A stretch of 64,000 nucleotides of DNA from Methylobacterium radiodurans (GTDB lineage: Bacteria; Pseudomonadota; Alphaproteobacteria; Rhizobiales; Beijerinckiaceae), in the NCBI RefSeq assembly GCF_003173735.1, contig NZ_CP029551.1, positions 2,380,001 to 2,444,000 on the forward strand, given 5' to 3'. The notes beneath the pieces are model-generated. The model saw only the letters and a list, made by a program, of their open reading frames with translations, did not search any database and was not told where the DNA came from. Of the stretch, positions 28,879-37,844 are shown one piece after another (the first letter of the stretch is position 1; each line of letters starts with the position of its first letter). Position numbers and translations under genes: made by a program.

Positions 28879-29961
28879 TGACCTGACCGGCTGGTTTTGG
28901 ACCGGGCTGATTGAGAGGATCAGCCAGGACCGAAGGCGTCGGACATGCGACGAGGACAGAAGACGCGCGCGGAGCAGGTCGTGCTGAAGCTGCGCCAGAT
29001 CGAGGTCCAGACCGCCCAGGGCAAGAGTTTGGCTTTGGCTCAGCTCAGGAGGCGTAGATCTCCGAGCAAAGCTATGACCGATGGCGCAAGGAGTACGGCG
29101 GCCTCTAGGTCGATCAGGCCCGGAAGATGAAGGATCTGGAGCGCGAGAACGCTCGGTTGCGGCGCCTCGTGGCCGATCTATCCCTGGAGAAGCAGGTGCT
29201 GGCGGACGTCGCCTCGGGAACCTTGGTTCGCCCCGAGCGACGCCGGCAGGCGGTGGCCGGCATTCGGGAGAAGTATGGCCTCTCGGAACGTCACGCCTGC
29301 CGGATCGTCGGCCAGCACCGGGGCACGCAGCGCTACGTGCCGACCGTGCTGGCCGACGAGGATGAACTGACCCGCGCCGTCATTGCTCTGGCGTCCGAGT
29401 ACGGGCGCTATGGCTACCGCCGCGTCACCGCGCTGCTGCAGGCAGGCGGCTGGCTGACGGCTGGCAGGTGGGCAAGGATCGGGTTCAGCGCGATCCAAGC
29501 GTCGCGAGGGGCTCAAGGTCCCGCAGAAGCACCGCCCGCGCAGCCGCCTCTGGCTGAGAGGCGCTGGCCGACGCCATGTGCCTGCACGGCATCCCCGAGC
29601 ACATCCGCTGCGACAATGGCCCTGAGATGATCGCGAAGGCCCTGCGCAAGCGGGTCGCCAAGACAGGCTCGCAGATCCAGTACATCGCCCCGGGCTCACC
29701 GTGGGAGAACGGGTACTGTGAGAGCTTCAACGGCAAGCTGCGCGACGAGTACCTGCGCCAAGAGATCCTCTACTCGCTCCAGGAAGCCCAGGCTGTAATC
29801 GCCCTGTGACAGAACACCTACAACCGCGTCTGGCCGCACGCGTCCCTCGGCTATCGGCCGCCCGCGCCTGTCAGCTTCCCCGATCTGGCCTTCCGCCTAC
29901 CCATGGCAGCGGCCATGCAGTAGCCTCTCACGCGGCTCGGTCCAAAATACCGGTCAGGTCA
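28879..29961. mobile_element. IS3-family element, copy 1 (internally deleted)
   Basis: Terminal inverted repeats are TGACCTGACCGG...TTTTGGACCG at the left and its imperfect inverse at the right (CGGTCCAAAATACCGGTCAG). At 1083 bp it is shorter than the 1251-bp copy at 52799. About 180 bp of orfB is gone, including the first catalytic Asp region. No matching target duplication is seen. The right end abuts a truncated RND pump gene and the left end abuts the promoter side of the hybrid kinase, so the insertion was followed by loss of neighbouring DNA. Confidence 0.85.
28945..29923 (+). pseudogene. IS3-family transposase orfA/orfB remnant (copy 1)
   Basis: OrfA begins MRRGQKTRAEQVVLKLRQIE. It then loses frame, and the frame that would continue it has two amber codons where copy 2 has GAG and CAG. 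OrfB is readable from about 29127 (MKDLERENARLRRLVADLSL, EYGRYGYRRVTALLQ). It then has an 11-bp duplication near 29455, a deletion near 29560 that removes the first DDE Asp, and a TGA at 29807-29809 where other copies have Trp. The second Asp (IRCDNGPE) and the Glu (WENGYCESFNGKLR) remain. It is inactive. Confidence 0.85.
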
Positions 29962-30315
29962 GCTGCGACAGGGCCGACTGGACGCGGTTGTTGACGGTGA
30001 CGGTGTTGATGTCCGGGTCGGTGCCGAGGTCGAAACTCACCGACAGGCTGTGGCTGCCGTCATTGGCGCTCGTGGACTTCATGTAGATCATGCGGTCAAC
30101 GCCGATGACCTGCGCCTCGAGCGGCTGAGCGACGCTCGCCTCGACGACCTCGACGGAGGCCCCCGGATAGGTCCCTGTCACACTCACCTGCGGCGGTACG
30201 ATCTCCGGAAACTGCGCGACCGGGATCCGGAGCAGCGCCAGCCCCCCGCGATCGTGATGATCAGCGCGATGACGATCGCGAGCCGAGGGCGATCCACGAA
30301 GATCGATGAGATCAT
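29962..30315 (-). pseudogene. RND efflux pump inner-membrane subunit (AcrB/HAE1-like), 5' remnant
   Basis: Only the first ~118 codons remain. The start MISSIFVDRPRLAIVIALII is the typical AcrB-family N-terminus and first membrane span. A missing base in the G-run at 30242-30247 shifts the frame; after it the normal sequence resumes with QVSVTGTYPGASVEVVEASV, PLEAQVIGVDRMIYM and DPDINTVTVNNRVQSALSQL. The IS3 element then cuts it, and the other ~900 residues are nowhere in the window. It is the downstream partner of the membrane fusion gene at 30432-31680. Confidence 0.85.
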
Positions 30316-30431
30316 GGCGCGCCCCGAGCTCGGCCGCCTGGTGCAGACGACGTTCGATCCGCCATGAGTCGCCGCGGAGCGAGACAGGGGAGGGGGTGGG
30401 GGCGGCGTCCCATGAGGCGTCCCACGCTGCG

Positions 30432-31680
30432 CTAGCGCCGGCCGCTCGGGCCGTCGCCCGTATTCGGGCCGGCGCCGCTGGCCGCTCCGGTCGGAGCTTG
30501 CCCAGTCAGCGGCGAGACGGGTGCGGCGGGGGCCCTGCGGCCAGCGGGCCCCGCGCGGTCCTCGTCCACGGTCGAATTCCGCATCATCCTCTGCAGAACG
30601 GCGTCGGCGGGTTCGGGCGAGACTGTTTCGCCGGTGCGGACCTGTTGCAGGCCTTCGGCGACGACCTGCTCTCCGACTTCGAGGCCGCTCGTCACAGCCG
30701 CAAGCGTCGTGCTCGGCTGGCCGAGCCGGATTCGGCGCTCCTCCGCCCGATTTTCCGGTCCGATCACGTAGACGTAGCTGCCCTGCTGGTCGGACAGGAC
30801 GGTGGCGCGAGGGATCGCGACCGCCTCGACCGGCTCGACGCCCTCAAGGAACACGGTCACGAACTCGCCTTCCGTAAGCTCACGCAGGATGGCCGAGGTG
30901 CGGGTCTGAGCGAAGATCGGCGGGTTCGGCAGCACGCCGCTTAGCAGGATCGTGTCCGTACTCGTCGCGCTGGTGTTGTTGATGAAAACGAGCGTCCCGG
31001 TGTGGTCGTAGAAGCGGCCGTCCGGCAGCTGGGCCCGGATCCGGACGGCCCCGAAGCCGCCCTTCGGCGCGTAACGCGCCCTCAGATTGATCGCCTCACG
31101 GACTGCCGCCGGCAAGGTGGCGTACATCGGGTCCTGCCTGATGATCGTCGTCAGCACCCCGGAACCCGGCCCGACGACGTTGCCGATCGTCAGCGCGGTG
31201 CGCCCGATCTGGCCGCCGATCGGCGCGGATCTCCGTGTAGCCGAGATTGATCTGCGCTGTGTCGAGCTGGGCCTGCGCGGCTTGCAGCTGGGCCTCCAGG
31301 GCGCGCTCGTTTGCCAGGGCCGCGTCGTAGATCGATTGCTGCCCCGCCGGTCCGCCGAGCAGGGTTCTGGCGCGCTGCGTCGTCAGCCGCGCGTTTACCA
31401 GCTGGGCTTCGACCTGCGCGATCTGCGCCTGCTGGGCGGCCATCGTTGCCCGGAACGGACCCTGCTCGAGCAGGTAGAGGAGCGTGCCTTCCTCGACGTC
31501 GGCACCCTCGACGAAGAGCCGCTTCTCGATGAACACCGTCACCCGAGCGAGGATGTCGACACGCTGCGTCGCCTCGATGCGGCCGATGAACTGCTCCGTC
31601 TGCGTGATCGGCTCCTTGCGGGCCGCAATGATGCCGACGACGGGCGGCCCTCGGCAGGGGTCGTTGCCGAGGCGATCGGA
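30432..31680 (-). pseudogene. RND efflux periplasmic adaptor (membrane fusion protein), frameshifted
   Basis: The upstream part reads PVVGIIAARKEPITQTEQFI, then VTVFIEKRLFVEGADVEEGT and a coiled-coil hairpin with QIAQVEAQLVNARLTTQRAR. Near 31220-31235 the frame shifts inside the conserved EIRAPIGG segment, which is now split. The second frame continues VLTTIIRQDPMYATLP to a normal C-terminus at 30432. The signal peptide and first residues are also missing at the 5' end, near 31680. This is an AcrA/MexE-type adaptor that would link the pump at 30315 to an outer membrane channel. Both genes of the operon are dead. Confidence 0.85.
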
Positions 31681-31732
31681 ACATCGCTTCCCAATCGCGG
31701 TTTCGCCCGTTCGCGCTCGGAGGCATGCCAGG

Positions 31733-31972
31733 GCAGATGCCAGTCAGATCCGCGAGCACGCCATCGTCGTCGGTTCGGACGGGACGCACGTCGGTACGGT
31801 CGCTCACCTGAAGAACGGCAACATCAAGCTGACGAAGAACGACGCGGAGGCTGGCGGCCTGCACCACTCCATCTCGATCGACTTTGTCCAGTCTGTCGAG
31901 CGCAATCGGGTCCGCCTGAGCAGGTCTGCCGACGCGGTGAGGCGCGAGTGGAGCACATCGGGCGCGGCCTGA
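31733..31972 (+). pseudogene. DUF2171 domain protein, start codon out of frame
   Basis: About 79 codons read ADASQIREHAIVVGSDGTHV, then LTKNDAEAGGLHHSISIDFV and ADAVRREW, the full DUF2171 (PRC-barrel-like) pattern. The best start, an ATG at 31725 after GGAGG, is in a different frame, so one base has been lost or gained near 31727-31733. In frame, only unlikely far-upstream starts inside the efflux remnant exist. A proper terminator follows at 32005. It is either a fresh pseudogene or a gene using an unseen start; its function is unknown. Confidence 0.65.
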
Positions 31973-32004
31973 ATGTTCGAGCCTGCCGATGAATCGTCAA
32001 ACCG

Positions 32005-32023
32005 ACCCGTTCGGCGGGTTTTT
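32005..32023 (+). terminator. Intrinsic terminator after the DUF2171 gene
   Basis: ACCCG-TTCGG-CGGGT forms a short stem-loop followed by a run of five T, 33 bp after the stop codon at 31972. The GC stem plus T-run is the standard Rho-independent form, although the stem is only 5 bp. Confidence 0.6.
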
Positions 32024-32377
32024 GCGGCTCACCCGCGCCCGGCGGCGCAGAAGCCGCTTCCGGTCAGGTCACAGTTCGTCTGCGATCTCAAAGGAGCGGC
32101 CGGCAATCTCCAGGTTCCGGATCTCTGGTGTGATGGGCGCGTAGGCGCCCTCCGGCGCCTCGCCCATGTGCGTGGACGAGGACTATCCAGGCATCTCCGC
32201 CGATGCGCGGATCGCGGCGATCCGCTCGCCCGCAGGTGACCACGCATCCCCAGCCTGCGCGTGCATTCGCGCCCCTCACCTGCTAGAACACAGGGAGAAC
32301 AAGCGCGGCGGATCGGTGCGGCACGATTCGGGTGCGGAGGTTTGCGTGTGGGTTGTGGACGCCGAGGCAAAGAACGT

Positions 32378-32591
32378 ATGCGGGCAGGCACTCACCGTTT
32401 CCACGGCACGGGCGGCGAGCACACGGTGCTCGATCACCGCGGCCGGTATCTGCACGCGCGCGATCGACGGCCAGGTTGCCGGCCGTCTCGAAGGGGCGGC
32501 CTGGATTGTCCACGCGCACGACGCCGCAGGTCGCTGCATCCTTACCCGGCCCTTCAACGACGGAACTGCGCCGACCCTGCGAATGGCCTGA
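32378..32591 (+). pseudogene. Possible decayed DUF6894-type small protein
   Basis: Two adjacent frames together resemble the small DUF6894 proteins common in Methylobacterium. From 32378 one reads MRAGTHRFHGTGGEHTVLDH then RGRYLHA; after a shift near 32455 the other frame reads GAAWIVHAHDAAGRCILTRP, like the terminal strand of that family. I recognise it only by pattern, and the frameshift is inferred. It could be chance. Confidence 0.3.
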
Positions 32592-32693
32592 GAAGAGATC
32601 CGGGCATAGCCCTGAAGGTTAGCTCCGTGGTGCAGACCTTCGACACTTCGTCGAGAGCCTGCAGGGCGCCTGAGACTGAAGGTTAGAACCGAG

Positions 32694-32972
32694 ATGGCAT
32701 ATAGGAAACTGACGGCTGCCGAGACGAAGGCCCGGGATCTGGGCCTCGCTCTGGCGCGTATCGCTGAGGGGGACGGCACACCCGCCGCAATCGGTGTGGA
32801 TCGGCTGCGACAAGCCAGCCCGCGCCTGACGCCGCTCGCGGTGGGGCAGATGGTGCGCAAGCAGCGCGCGATCCTAGAGGGCACGTTGGCTGAGCGTGGG
32901 CTGGCGCTTGCCGACTACGCTGATCAGGGACCCGGTCGCGGCATGGAATTCACAATCGCGCAGGCCGCGTGA
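32694..32972 (+). CDS. Hypothetical protein, 92 residues
   Basis: It starts MAYRKLTAAETKARDLGLAL and is mostly helical and charged, with no signal peptide, membrane span or cysteine. GAAGG lies 13 bases before the ATG. Third codon positions are mainly G or C as in neighbouring genes, which supports coding. I do not recognise a family. Flanking genes are small or decayed, so context gives no function. Confidence 0.55.
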   Translation: MAYRKLTAAETKARDLGLALARIAEGDGTPAAIGVDRLRQASPRLTPLAVGQMVRKQRAILEGTLAERGLALADYADQGPGRGMEFTIAQAA

Positions 32973-33358
32973 CAGGCTCGGCCGAGAGCCACCGACTGCT
33001 CGCCTCGGACCGCTGATCCGGCGTCCTGCGGCCGAGCCGTGCGTCCGCGCTCGAGAAAAGCCCAGCCGCCGCATCGCGCGAGCGAGCAGGCGAAGCGATG
33101 AGCTAAGCGCGGAAGTCGTGCTGCCAAGCTCGCAAGTCGAGAGGCCGGCAGATTGCGCGGTGGTTGAGGCAGTCGTCCGAACTTCCAGCGGCCATCGCTC
33201 GCGGAGCCGGCAGCCGTCACGTCACACCGGGACGGATAAGCATGCCTTCGGCAGCGAGCGGTGCATGGCCGCCGATCCTTCGCGATGATTTTACAGGTCA
33301 CGGATCAAACGCTCCGCTCGCACGTCTTTAAGCGAAGCTGTTGCTCCGAGGGGACGTC
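32973..33358. other. 386-bp intergenic region, nothing recognised
   Basis: Open frames on both strands overlap each other and have no ribosome site or domain. It probably holds the promoter of the DUF808 gene near its right end. Confidence 0.5.
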
Positions 33359-34348
33359 ATGAGTGTCGGACTGATCGCGCTCCTGGACGATGTAGTGGTC
33401 ATCGCGAAAACGGCAGCAGCCTCGCTCGACGACGTAGCCGGGCAAGCCGCCAAAGCCGGAGCGAAGGCGGCGGGCGTCGTCATCGACGATGCCGCGGTGA
33501 CGCCGCGCTACGTGGTGGGCTTCGCGCCCGAGCGCGAATTGCCGATCGTCGGTCGGATCGCGCTGGGCTCGCTGCGCAACAAGCTCTTGTTCCTGCTTCC
33601 CGGGGCGCTCGCGCTCAGCGCGCTCGCCCCTTGGGCAATCACGCCGCTCCTTATGCTGGGTGGCGCCTATCTCTGTTACGAGGGCACCGAGAAGGTCTAC
33701 GAGGTCTTGTTCCCTGGCAAGGCTCACAAGCATGAGGACGCGCTTGTCGGCTCACAGAACACGCGGGTGCTGGAAGACCGTCGGGTTGCAAGCGCGATCA
33801 AGACTGACTTCATCCTCTCCGCCGAGATCATGGCGATCACCCTGGCGGCCATCCCGGAGGGAAGCTTCTGGACACGTGCGGCGATCCTCGCCGTCGTCGG
33901 TTTGGGAATCACTGTCGCCGTCTACGGTGCGGTGGCGCTGATCGTAAAGGCGGACGATGCTGGGTTGGCTCTGGCCAGGAGTACAGCGGCGCCCCCCCTC
34001 GGTAGCTTGAGCCGCGGGATCGGGCGCGCCGTCGTCCGAGGCATGCCGGGTTTGCTGAAACTTCTCGCAATCGTCGGAACGGCCGCGATGATCTGGGTCG
34101 GGGGCGGGATTCTCGTGCACGGCCTTGAGAGCTACGGCCTATCGGCGCCGGCCCGGTTGATCCACGCCACGGCCGAGTGGGTGGGCGCTCTGCTTCCCGC
34201 AGCTCAAGGTCTCGTAGGGTGGCTCGTGACGGCAACGGCATCCGGGCTCGTTGGTCTGGTCGTCGGCGGCATTCTGATCCCGCTGACGAGCCATGTTCTC
34301 GCACCAGCGTGGCAGAGCCTCTCACAACTGCGGACGCGCACGGCCTGA
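33359..34348 (+). CDS. DUF808 family membrane protein (YedI-like)
   Basis: 329 residues. The family start MSVGLIALLDDVVVIAKTAA is followed by DDVAGQAAKAGAKAAGVVID and a middle region with GGAYLCYEGTEKVYEVLF. About six to seven hydrophobic spans follow. It is an inner-membrane protein of unknown function found widely in Proteobacteria. The ATG at 33359 was chosen because it matches the family N-terminus and has GAGGGG 7-12 bases upstream; an in-frame start at 33341 would add six residues. It stands alone with no operon partner. Confidence 0.9.
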   Translation: MSVGLIALLDDVVVIAKTAAASLDDVAGQAAKAGAKAAGVVIDDAAVTPRYVVGFAPERELPIVGRIALGSLRNKLLFLLPGALALSALAPWAITPLLMLGGAYLCYEGTEKVYEVLFPGKAHKHEDALVGSQNTRVLEDRRVASAIKTDFILSAEIMAITLAAIPEGSFWTRAAILAVVGLGITVAVYGAVALIVKADDAGLALARSTAAPPLGSLSRGIGRAVVRGMPGLLKLLAIVGTAAMIWVGGGILVHGLESYGLSAPARLIHATAEWVGALLPAAQGLVGWLVTATASGLVGLVVGGILIPLTSHVLAPAWQSLSQLRTRTA

Positions 34349-34652
34349 GCGGCGAGGCATTCCCGCAATGACGCTCTGTTTGCTGTTCTGAACCATCGCT
34401 CAGAAGCGGGATACCTGCTTCGAGGAAGAGTCTCTGCATAAGCGGAGGGGACCGGGCCGGCCATCACGGACGCGCTGGCGACCGCCTCGGCTATCGGAAC
34501 ACGGGCATCAGTCGGCCCACGTTCAAGCTCGCAGCATTTCACGCTCACGCACCGCAACCTGCACAGCGTCTGGCCACTGATCCGGCGGGGGTGCACCGAT
34601 ACGGTCACTTGCAACACTCGGCCTATGACCTGAGGTTCCTCATACCCGACGA
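34349..34652. other. 304-bp convergent intergenic region, nothing recognised
   Basis: It lies between the ends of the DUF808 and MHYT-GGDEF-EAL genes. Frames crossing it show no recognisable domain, and no strong hairpin with a T-run was seen. Confidence 0.5.
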
Positions 34653-37049
34653 TCAAGCCACTTTGTCGGTCAGCGCTGGCACGGTGGTGTTATGCGTGTG
34701 CTCTGCAAATTGCTCGATCGCAGCCGGCCTGCCCATCAGGTAGCCCTGAGCCGACTGGCAGTTCTCCTCGATGAGGAAGCGCAGCTCCTCCGCGGTCTCG
34801 ACGCCCTCGGCCAGCACGGGCAGGCCGAGGCCACGGCCGAGGCCGAGCACGGAGCGCACGATGGCCTGGGTCTGCTCGTTCTCGTCGACCGCCCGGATGA
34901 ACGAGCCGTCGATCTTGATCTTGTCGAATGGGTAGGCGCGCAGGTTTGAGAGCGAGGAATAGCCCGTGCCGAAATCGTCCATGGCGATCCGCAGGCCGAG
35001 TGCTTTGAGCTGGCGCAGGGTCGACTGGGCCCGGCTCGGGTCCCGGATCAGCGCCGTCTCCGTGATCTCGATCTCCAGCCGCTCGGGGCGCAATTCGGTC
35101 TGGAACAAGACCTCGTGCACCATCTGGGCGAAGTGGGGGGCGAGCAGCTGCACCGCTGAGACATTGACCGCCACCGAGAGGGGGTTGGGCCAGCTCGCCG
35201 CCTCCCGGCAGGCCGCGCGAAGAACCCACTCGCCGATCTGCAGGATGGCGCCGCTCTCCTCAGCGATCGGGATGAACAGCGCCGGCGAAATCGGGCCGCG
35301 CTCGGAGTGCTGCCAGCGCAGCAGCACCTCGAAGCCGAAGATGGCACCCGACTGCACGTCGGTCTGGGGCTGGTAGACCAAGTGCATCTCGCCGCGGGCG
35401 ATGGCGTGACGCAAATCATGCTCCAGGATGCGGCGCTCGCGCACCTGGGTGCCGAGCTTCGCCTCGAAGAAGCGATAGGTGCCTCGCCCTTCGGACTTGG
35501 CCTTGTAGAGCGCGGTATCGGCGTAGCTCAGCAGCAGTGCCCGGTCGTCCGCGTCATCCGGATAGAGGGCAATGCCGACGCTGGTCGCGACGGCTGGTCC
35601 GGCGGCATCCATGCTGCCGGTGCGCAGCGCTTCCAGGATCTGCTCAGCGAGGCGGCCGGCAGCCATGGCATGTTCGCAAGGTATCAGGATCGCGAACTCA
35701 TCGCCGCCGAGACGAGCCATCAACTGTGGCTCATCGAGCAATGCCGTGATCGCGCGGGCGACGTTCACCAACAGGGTGTCGCCCGCAGCGTGTCCGAACA
35801 GGTCGTTGACCTCCTTGAACCGGTCCAGGTCGAGGCAGAGCACGGCGAGCTTCCGGCCGGTCGCGTCGGCCCGCTTCAGCTCTTGGTCAAGCCTTTGGTT
35901 GAAGCTCGTCCGGTTGGCCAGACCCGTGAGCGGGTCGTGGTGGGCGAGGAATTGGATCTGACCCTCGGCTTTGCGGCGGGCGCGCAGATCCCGCACGGCC
36001 ACGGCGAAGTGGGGCCGGTTCCCGTAGGCGATCGGCCGCATGATCAGCTCGACCGGGATCGCATTGACGTCCGACACCCTCAACTCGGTCTCCACCGCCT
36101 GGTCGGGCTGTCCGGCGGTCGCCAAGCGGGCTGCCGCATCGGGCATGAACCGCGACAGCGCAGTGCCTGCCAGGTCGGCTGCTCCGATGCCGACCAGCCG
36201 CGCGAAGCTCTCGTTGGCATTGACGATCGTGTCGCCCCGGCAGACCACGAGTCCCTCGACAGCGGCGTTGGCCAGACTTTGAAGCCGCTCACGCTCCAGG
36301 GCGGCGTGACGCCGGTCCCGGATGTCGAGGGCCAGCACGGCGCAGGCGAGGAACAGGATCGTCAGGCTGGCCAGGGCGACGCCGGCGGCCAGCCAGCGCG
36401 ATGGCAAGGCGGCCTCCGAGATAAGGATGCTGGGATCGGGAACGATCGTGACCGAACCCATCGCGGTGAAATGGTGGCTGACGATTGCCAGCAGCAGAAG
36501 CAGCGCGCCGATGATATGCGCACGCGCGCCACTGCCCGACAAGGTAACCTGCAGGGCGGCGCCGCCGAGCGACGTAGCGAGCACAAGCGAGGCGGTGACC
36601 AGTATCGGATCCCACCGGATATGGCCGGCGATCTCGTAGGCGGCCATGCCGGTGTAATGCATGGCGGCGATCCCGCCTCCGAGTACCCCACCGCCTAGCA
36701 GGGGCGCGAATGGCACCGGCCGCACCTGCGCGAGCGTGAGCCCGGCGCCGGTCAGCAGGACCGCATAGAGAAGTGAGAGCGCTGTGAGACCGAGGTCGTA
36801 ACCGTTCGGTACGCTGGGCTCGAAGGCGAGCATCGCGACGAAATGGGTCGCCCAAATGCCTGAGCCGCCCGCGACCGCTGCCACGCACAGCCATGTGGCG
36901 TGCAGTCGCCCTCTGGCCTTGCTGGCATGACGAAGGAGTTCGACACAGGTGATCGCCGCGAGGGTACAGATCACGGCAGCCAGGCTAACCAGCCATAAGT
37001 CGTGCGCTTCCACGAAGCAGCCAACAACCTTAAGCATGTCAAAGCGCAC
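34653..37049 (-). CDS. MHYT-PAS-GGDEF-EAL cyclic-di-GMP signalling protein
   Basis: 798 residues. Residues 15-240 form a seven-span MHYT sensor with ATHFVAM at about 67-73, MHYTGM at 130-135 and HHFTAMGS at 192-199; MHYT domains are thought to bind copper and sense gases. A PAS domain follows (about 255-355), then GGDEF with intact GGDEF at 448-452 and no RxxD inhibitory site before it, then EAL from about 545. The EAL motif reads EVLLRW at 574-579, and DDFGTGYSSL is present. It may make cyclic-di-GMP, degrade it, or both. A start at 37037 is also possible. The upstream region is unusually AT-rich. Confidence 0.93.
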   Translation of the reverse strand: MRFDMLKVVGCFVEAHDLWLVSLAAVICTLAAITCVELLRHASKARGRLHATWLCVAAVAGGSGIWATHFVAMLAFEPSVPNGYDLGLTALSLLYAVLLTGAGLTLAQVRPVPFAPLLGGGVLGGGIAAMHYTGMAAYEIAGHIRWDPILVTASLVLATSLGGAALQVTLSGSGARAHIIGALLLLLAIVSHHFTAMGSVTIVPDPSILISEAALPSRWLAAGVALASLTILFLACAVLALDIRDRRHAALERERLQSLANAAVEGLVVCRGDTIVNANESFARLVGIGAADLAGTALSRFMPDAAARLATAGQPDQAVETELRVSDVNAIPVELIMRPIAYGNRPHFAVAVRDLRARRKAEGQIQFLAHHDPLTGLANRTSFNQRLDQELKRADATGRKLAVLCLDLDRFKEVNDLFGHAAGDTLLVNVARAITALLDEPQLMARLGGDEFAILIPCEHAMAAGRLAEQILEALRTGSMDAAGPAVATSVGIALYPDDADDRALLLSYADTALYKAKSEGRGTYRFFEAKLGTQVRERRILEHDLRHAIARGEMHLVYQPQTDVQSGAIFGFEVLLRWQHSERGPISPALFIPIAEESGAILQIGEWVLRAACREAASWPNPLSVAVNVSAVQLLAPHFAQMVHEVLFQTELRPERLEIEITETALIRDPSRAQSTLRQLKALGLRIAMDDFGTGYSSLSNLRAYPFDKIKIDGSFIRAVDENEQTQAIVRSVLGLGRGLGLPVLAEGVETAEELRFLIEENCQSAQGYLMGRPAAIEQFAEHTHNTTVPALTDKVA

Positions 37050-37512
37050 CGGCGAAAAATAATCACATCTTACTTATTCGGCATCTCGTTACCAAAGAAT
37101 AAATATGTTTGTTCATAACATATATTATGAAAGTTACCCTGCAGGACTTCAGCCCTATCTCGCTCAGGTCGCATCCTGAGAAGACTAGTCTTGACACGCA
37201 GGTCGCACAGAAACGTTTCTGTCTGGCTTGGTGTGGTCAGATCGTTACCTGTTTTGACCCACTGTCTGCTTCGGAGACGCGAGCGACGGCTGACGAGCGG
37301 CAGAGATGGGCGCAAATCCAAAGGTCCGCCAGCTTGCGTCGAGGTAGGGTCCAAGATGGGTGCTGAGCTACCGCTCGATGTTTGGTCCGGCATTTGGTGA
37401 AGCGGGTTCGACCTGAAGCAACTGAGCCCGGCCGACCGATTCGCCTCCAACGAAGTGGTTCGCCCTGAGGTGGAGTTGACCCGTTTTGGTGGATCGGTGG
37501 AACGCTTGCGGA
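37050..37512. other. 463-bp intergenic region with AT-rich promoter tract
   Basis: The first ~90 bp (37050-37140) are strikingly AT-rich for this genome and contain several TATAAT-like words, likely the promoter of the MHYT-GGDEF-EAL gene. From about 37460 the sequence resembles an IS3-type right end (GACCCGTTTTGGTGG), leading into the transposase fragment at 37513. No gene is seen between. Confidence 0.5.
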
Positions 37513-37752
37513 TCAGGGGTTAGCGAGCATCTCCTGTTCGTAGCGGATGGGTGAGCGATAACCGGGCGCGGAGTGCAGGCGCACGGGATTGTAGAAGCCC
37601 TCGATGAAGGTGAACACGGCCATGCGGGCCTGTGCTTGAGAGGCGAAGCGCCGGCGGTCGAGCAACTCGCACTCCAGCGTCGCGAAGAAGCTCTCGCACA
37701 TTGCGTTGTCGTGGTCGGCCAAGCCCTTGCCAGCGCTCGCGGCGCCGCATTG
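37513..37752 (-). pseudogene. IS3-family OrfB C-terminal fragment (second IS3 type)
   Basis: Only the last ~80 residues of an IS3 OrfB remain: NAMCESFFATLECELLDRRR, then FIEGFYNPVRLHSAPGYRSP to the stop. The Glu of the DDE triad is in CESFF. It differs from the IS3 element found at 28879 and 52799, whose matching part reads YCESFNGKLR. It abuts the stop of the broken hybrid kinase gene, and the rest of the element is missing. Confidence 0.8.
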
Positions 37753-37844
37753 TGGAGCTGCCGGACGGCGTGACGCGTAGCGGGTGACGCTCGCTGTTAC
37801 GCGGCCGCCACAGAATTGATACCCGTGTCCGACCGGGGGCGCCA

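Noticed and set aside
30448..31992. Forward-strand frames across the efflux adaptor region as real genes.
   Set aside because: They are mirror images of the adaptor frames and have no ribosome sites; only the DUF2171 part near 31733-31972 shows a real domain.
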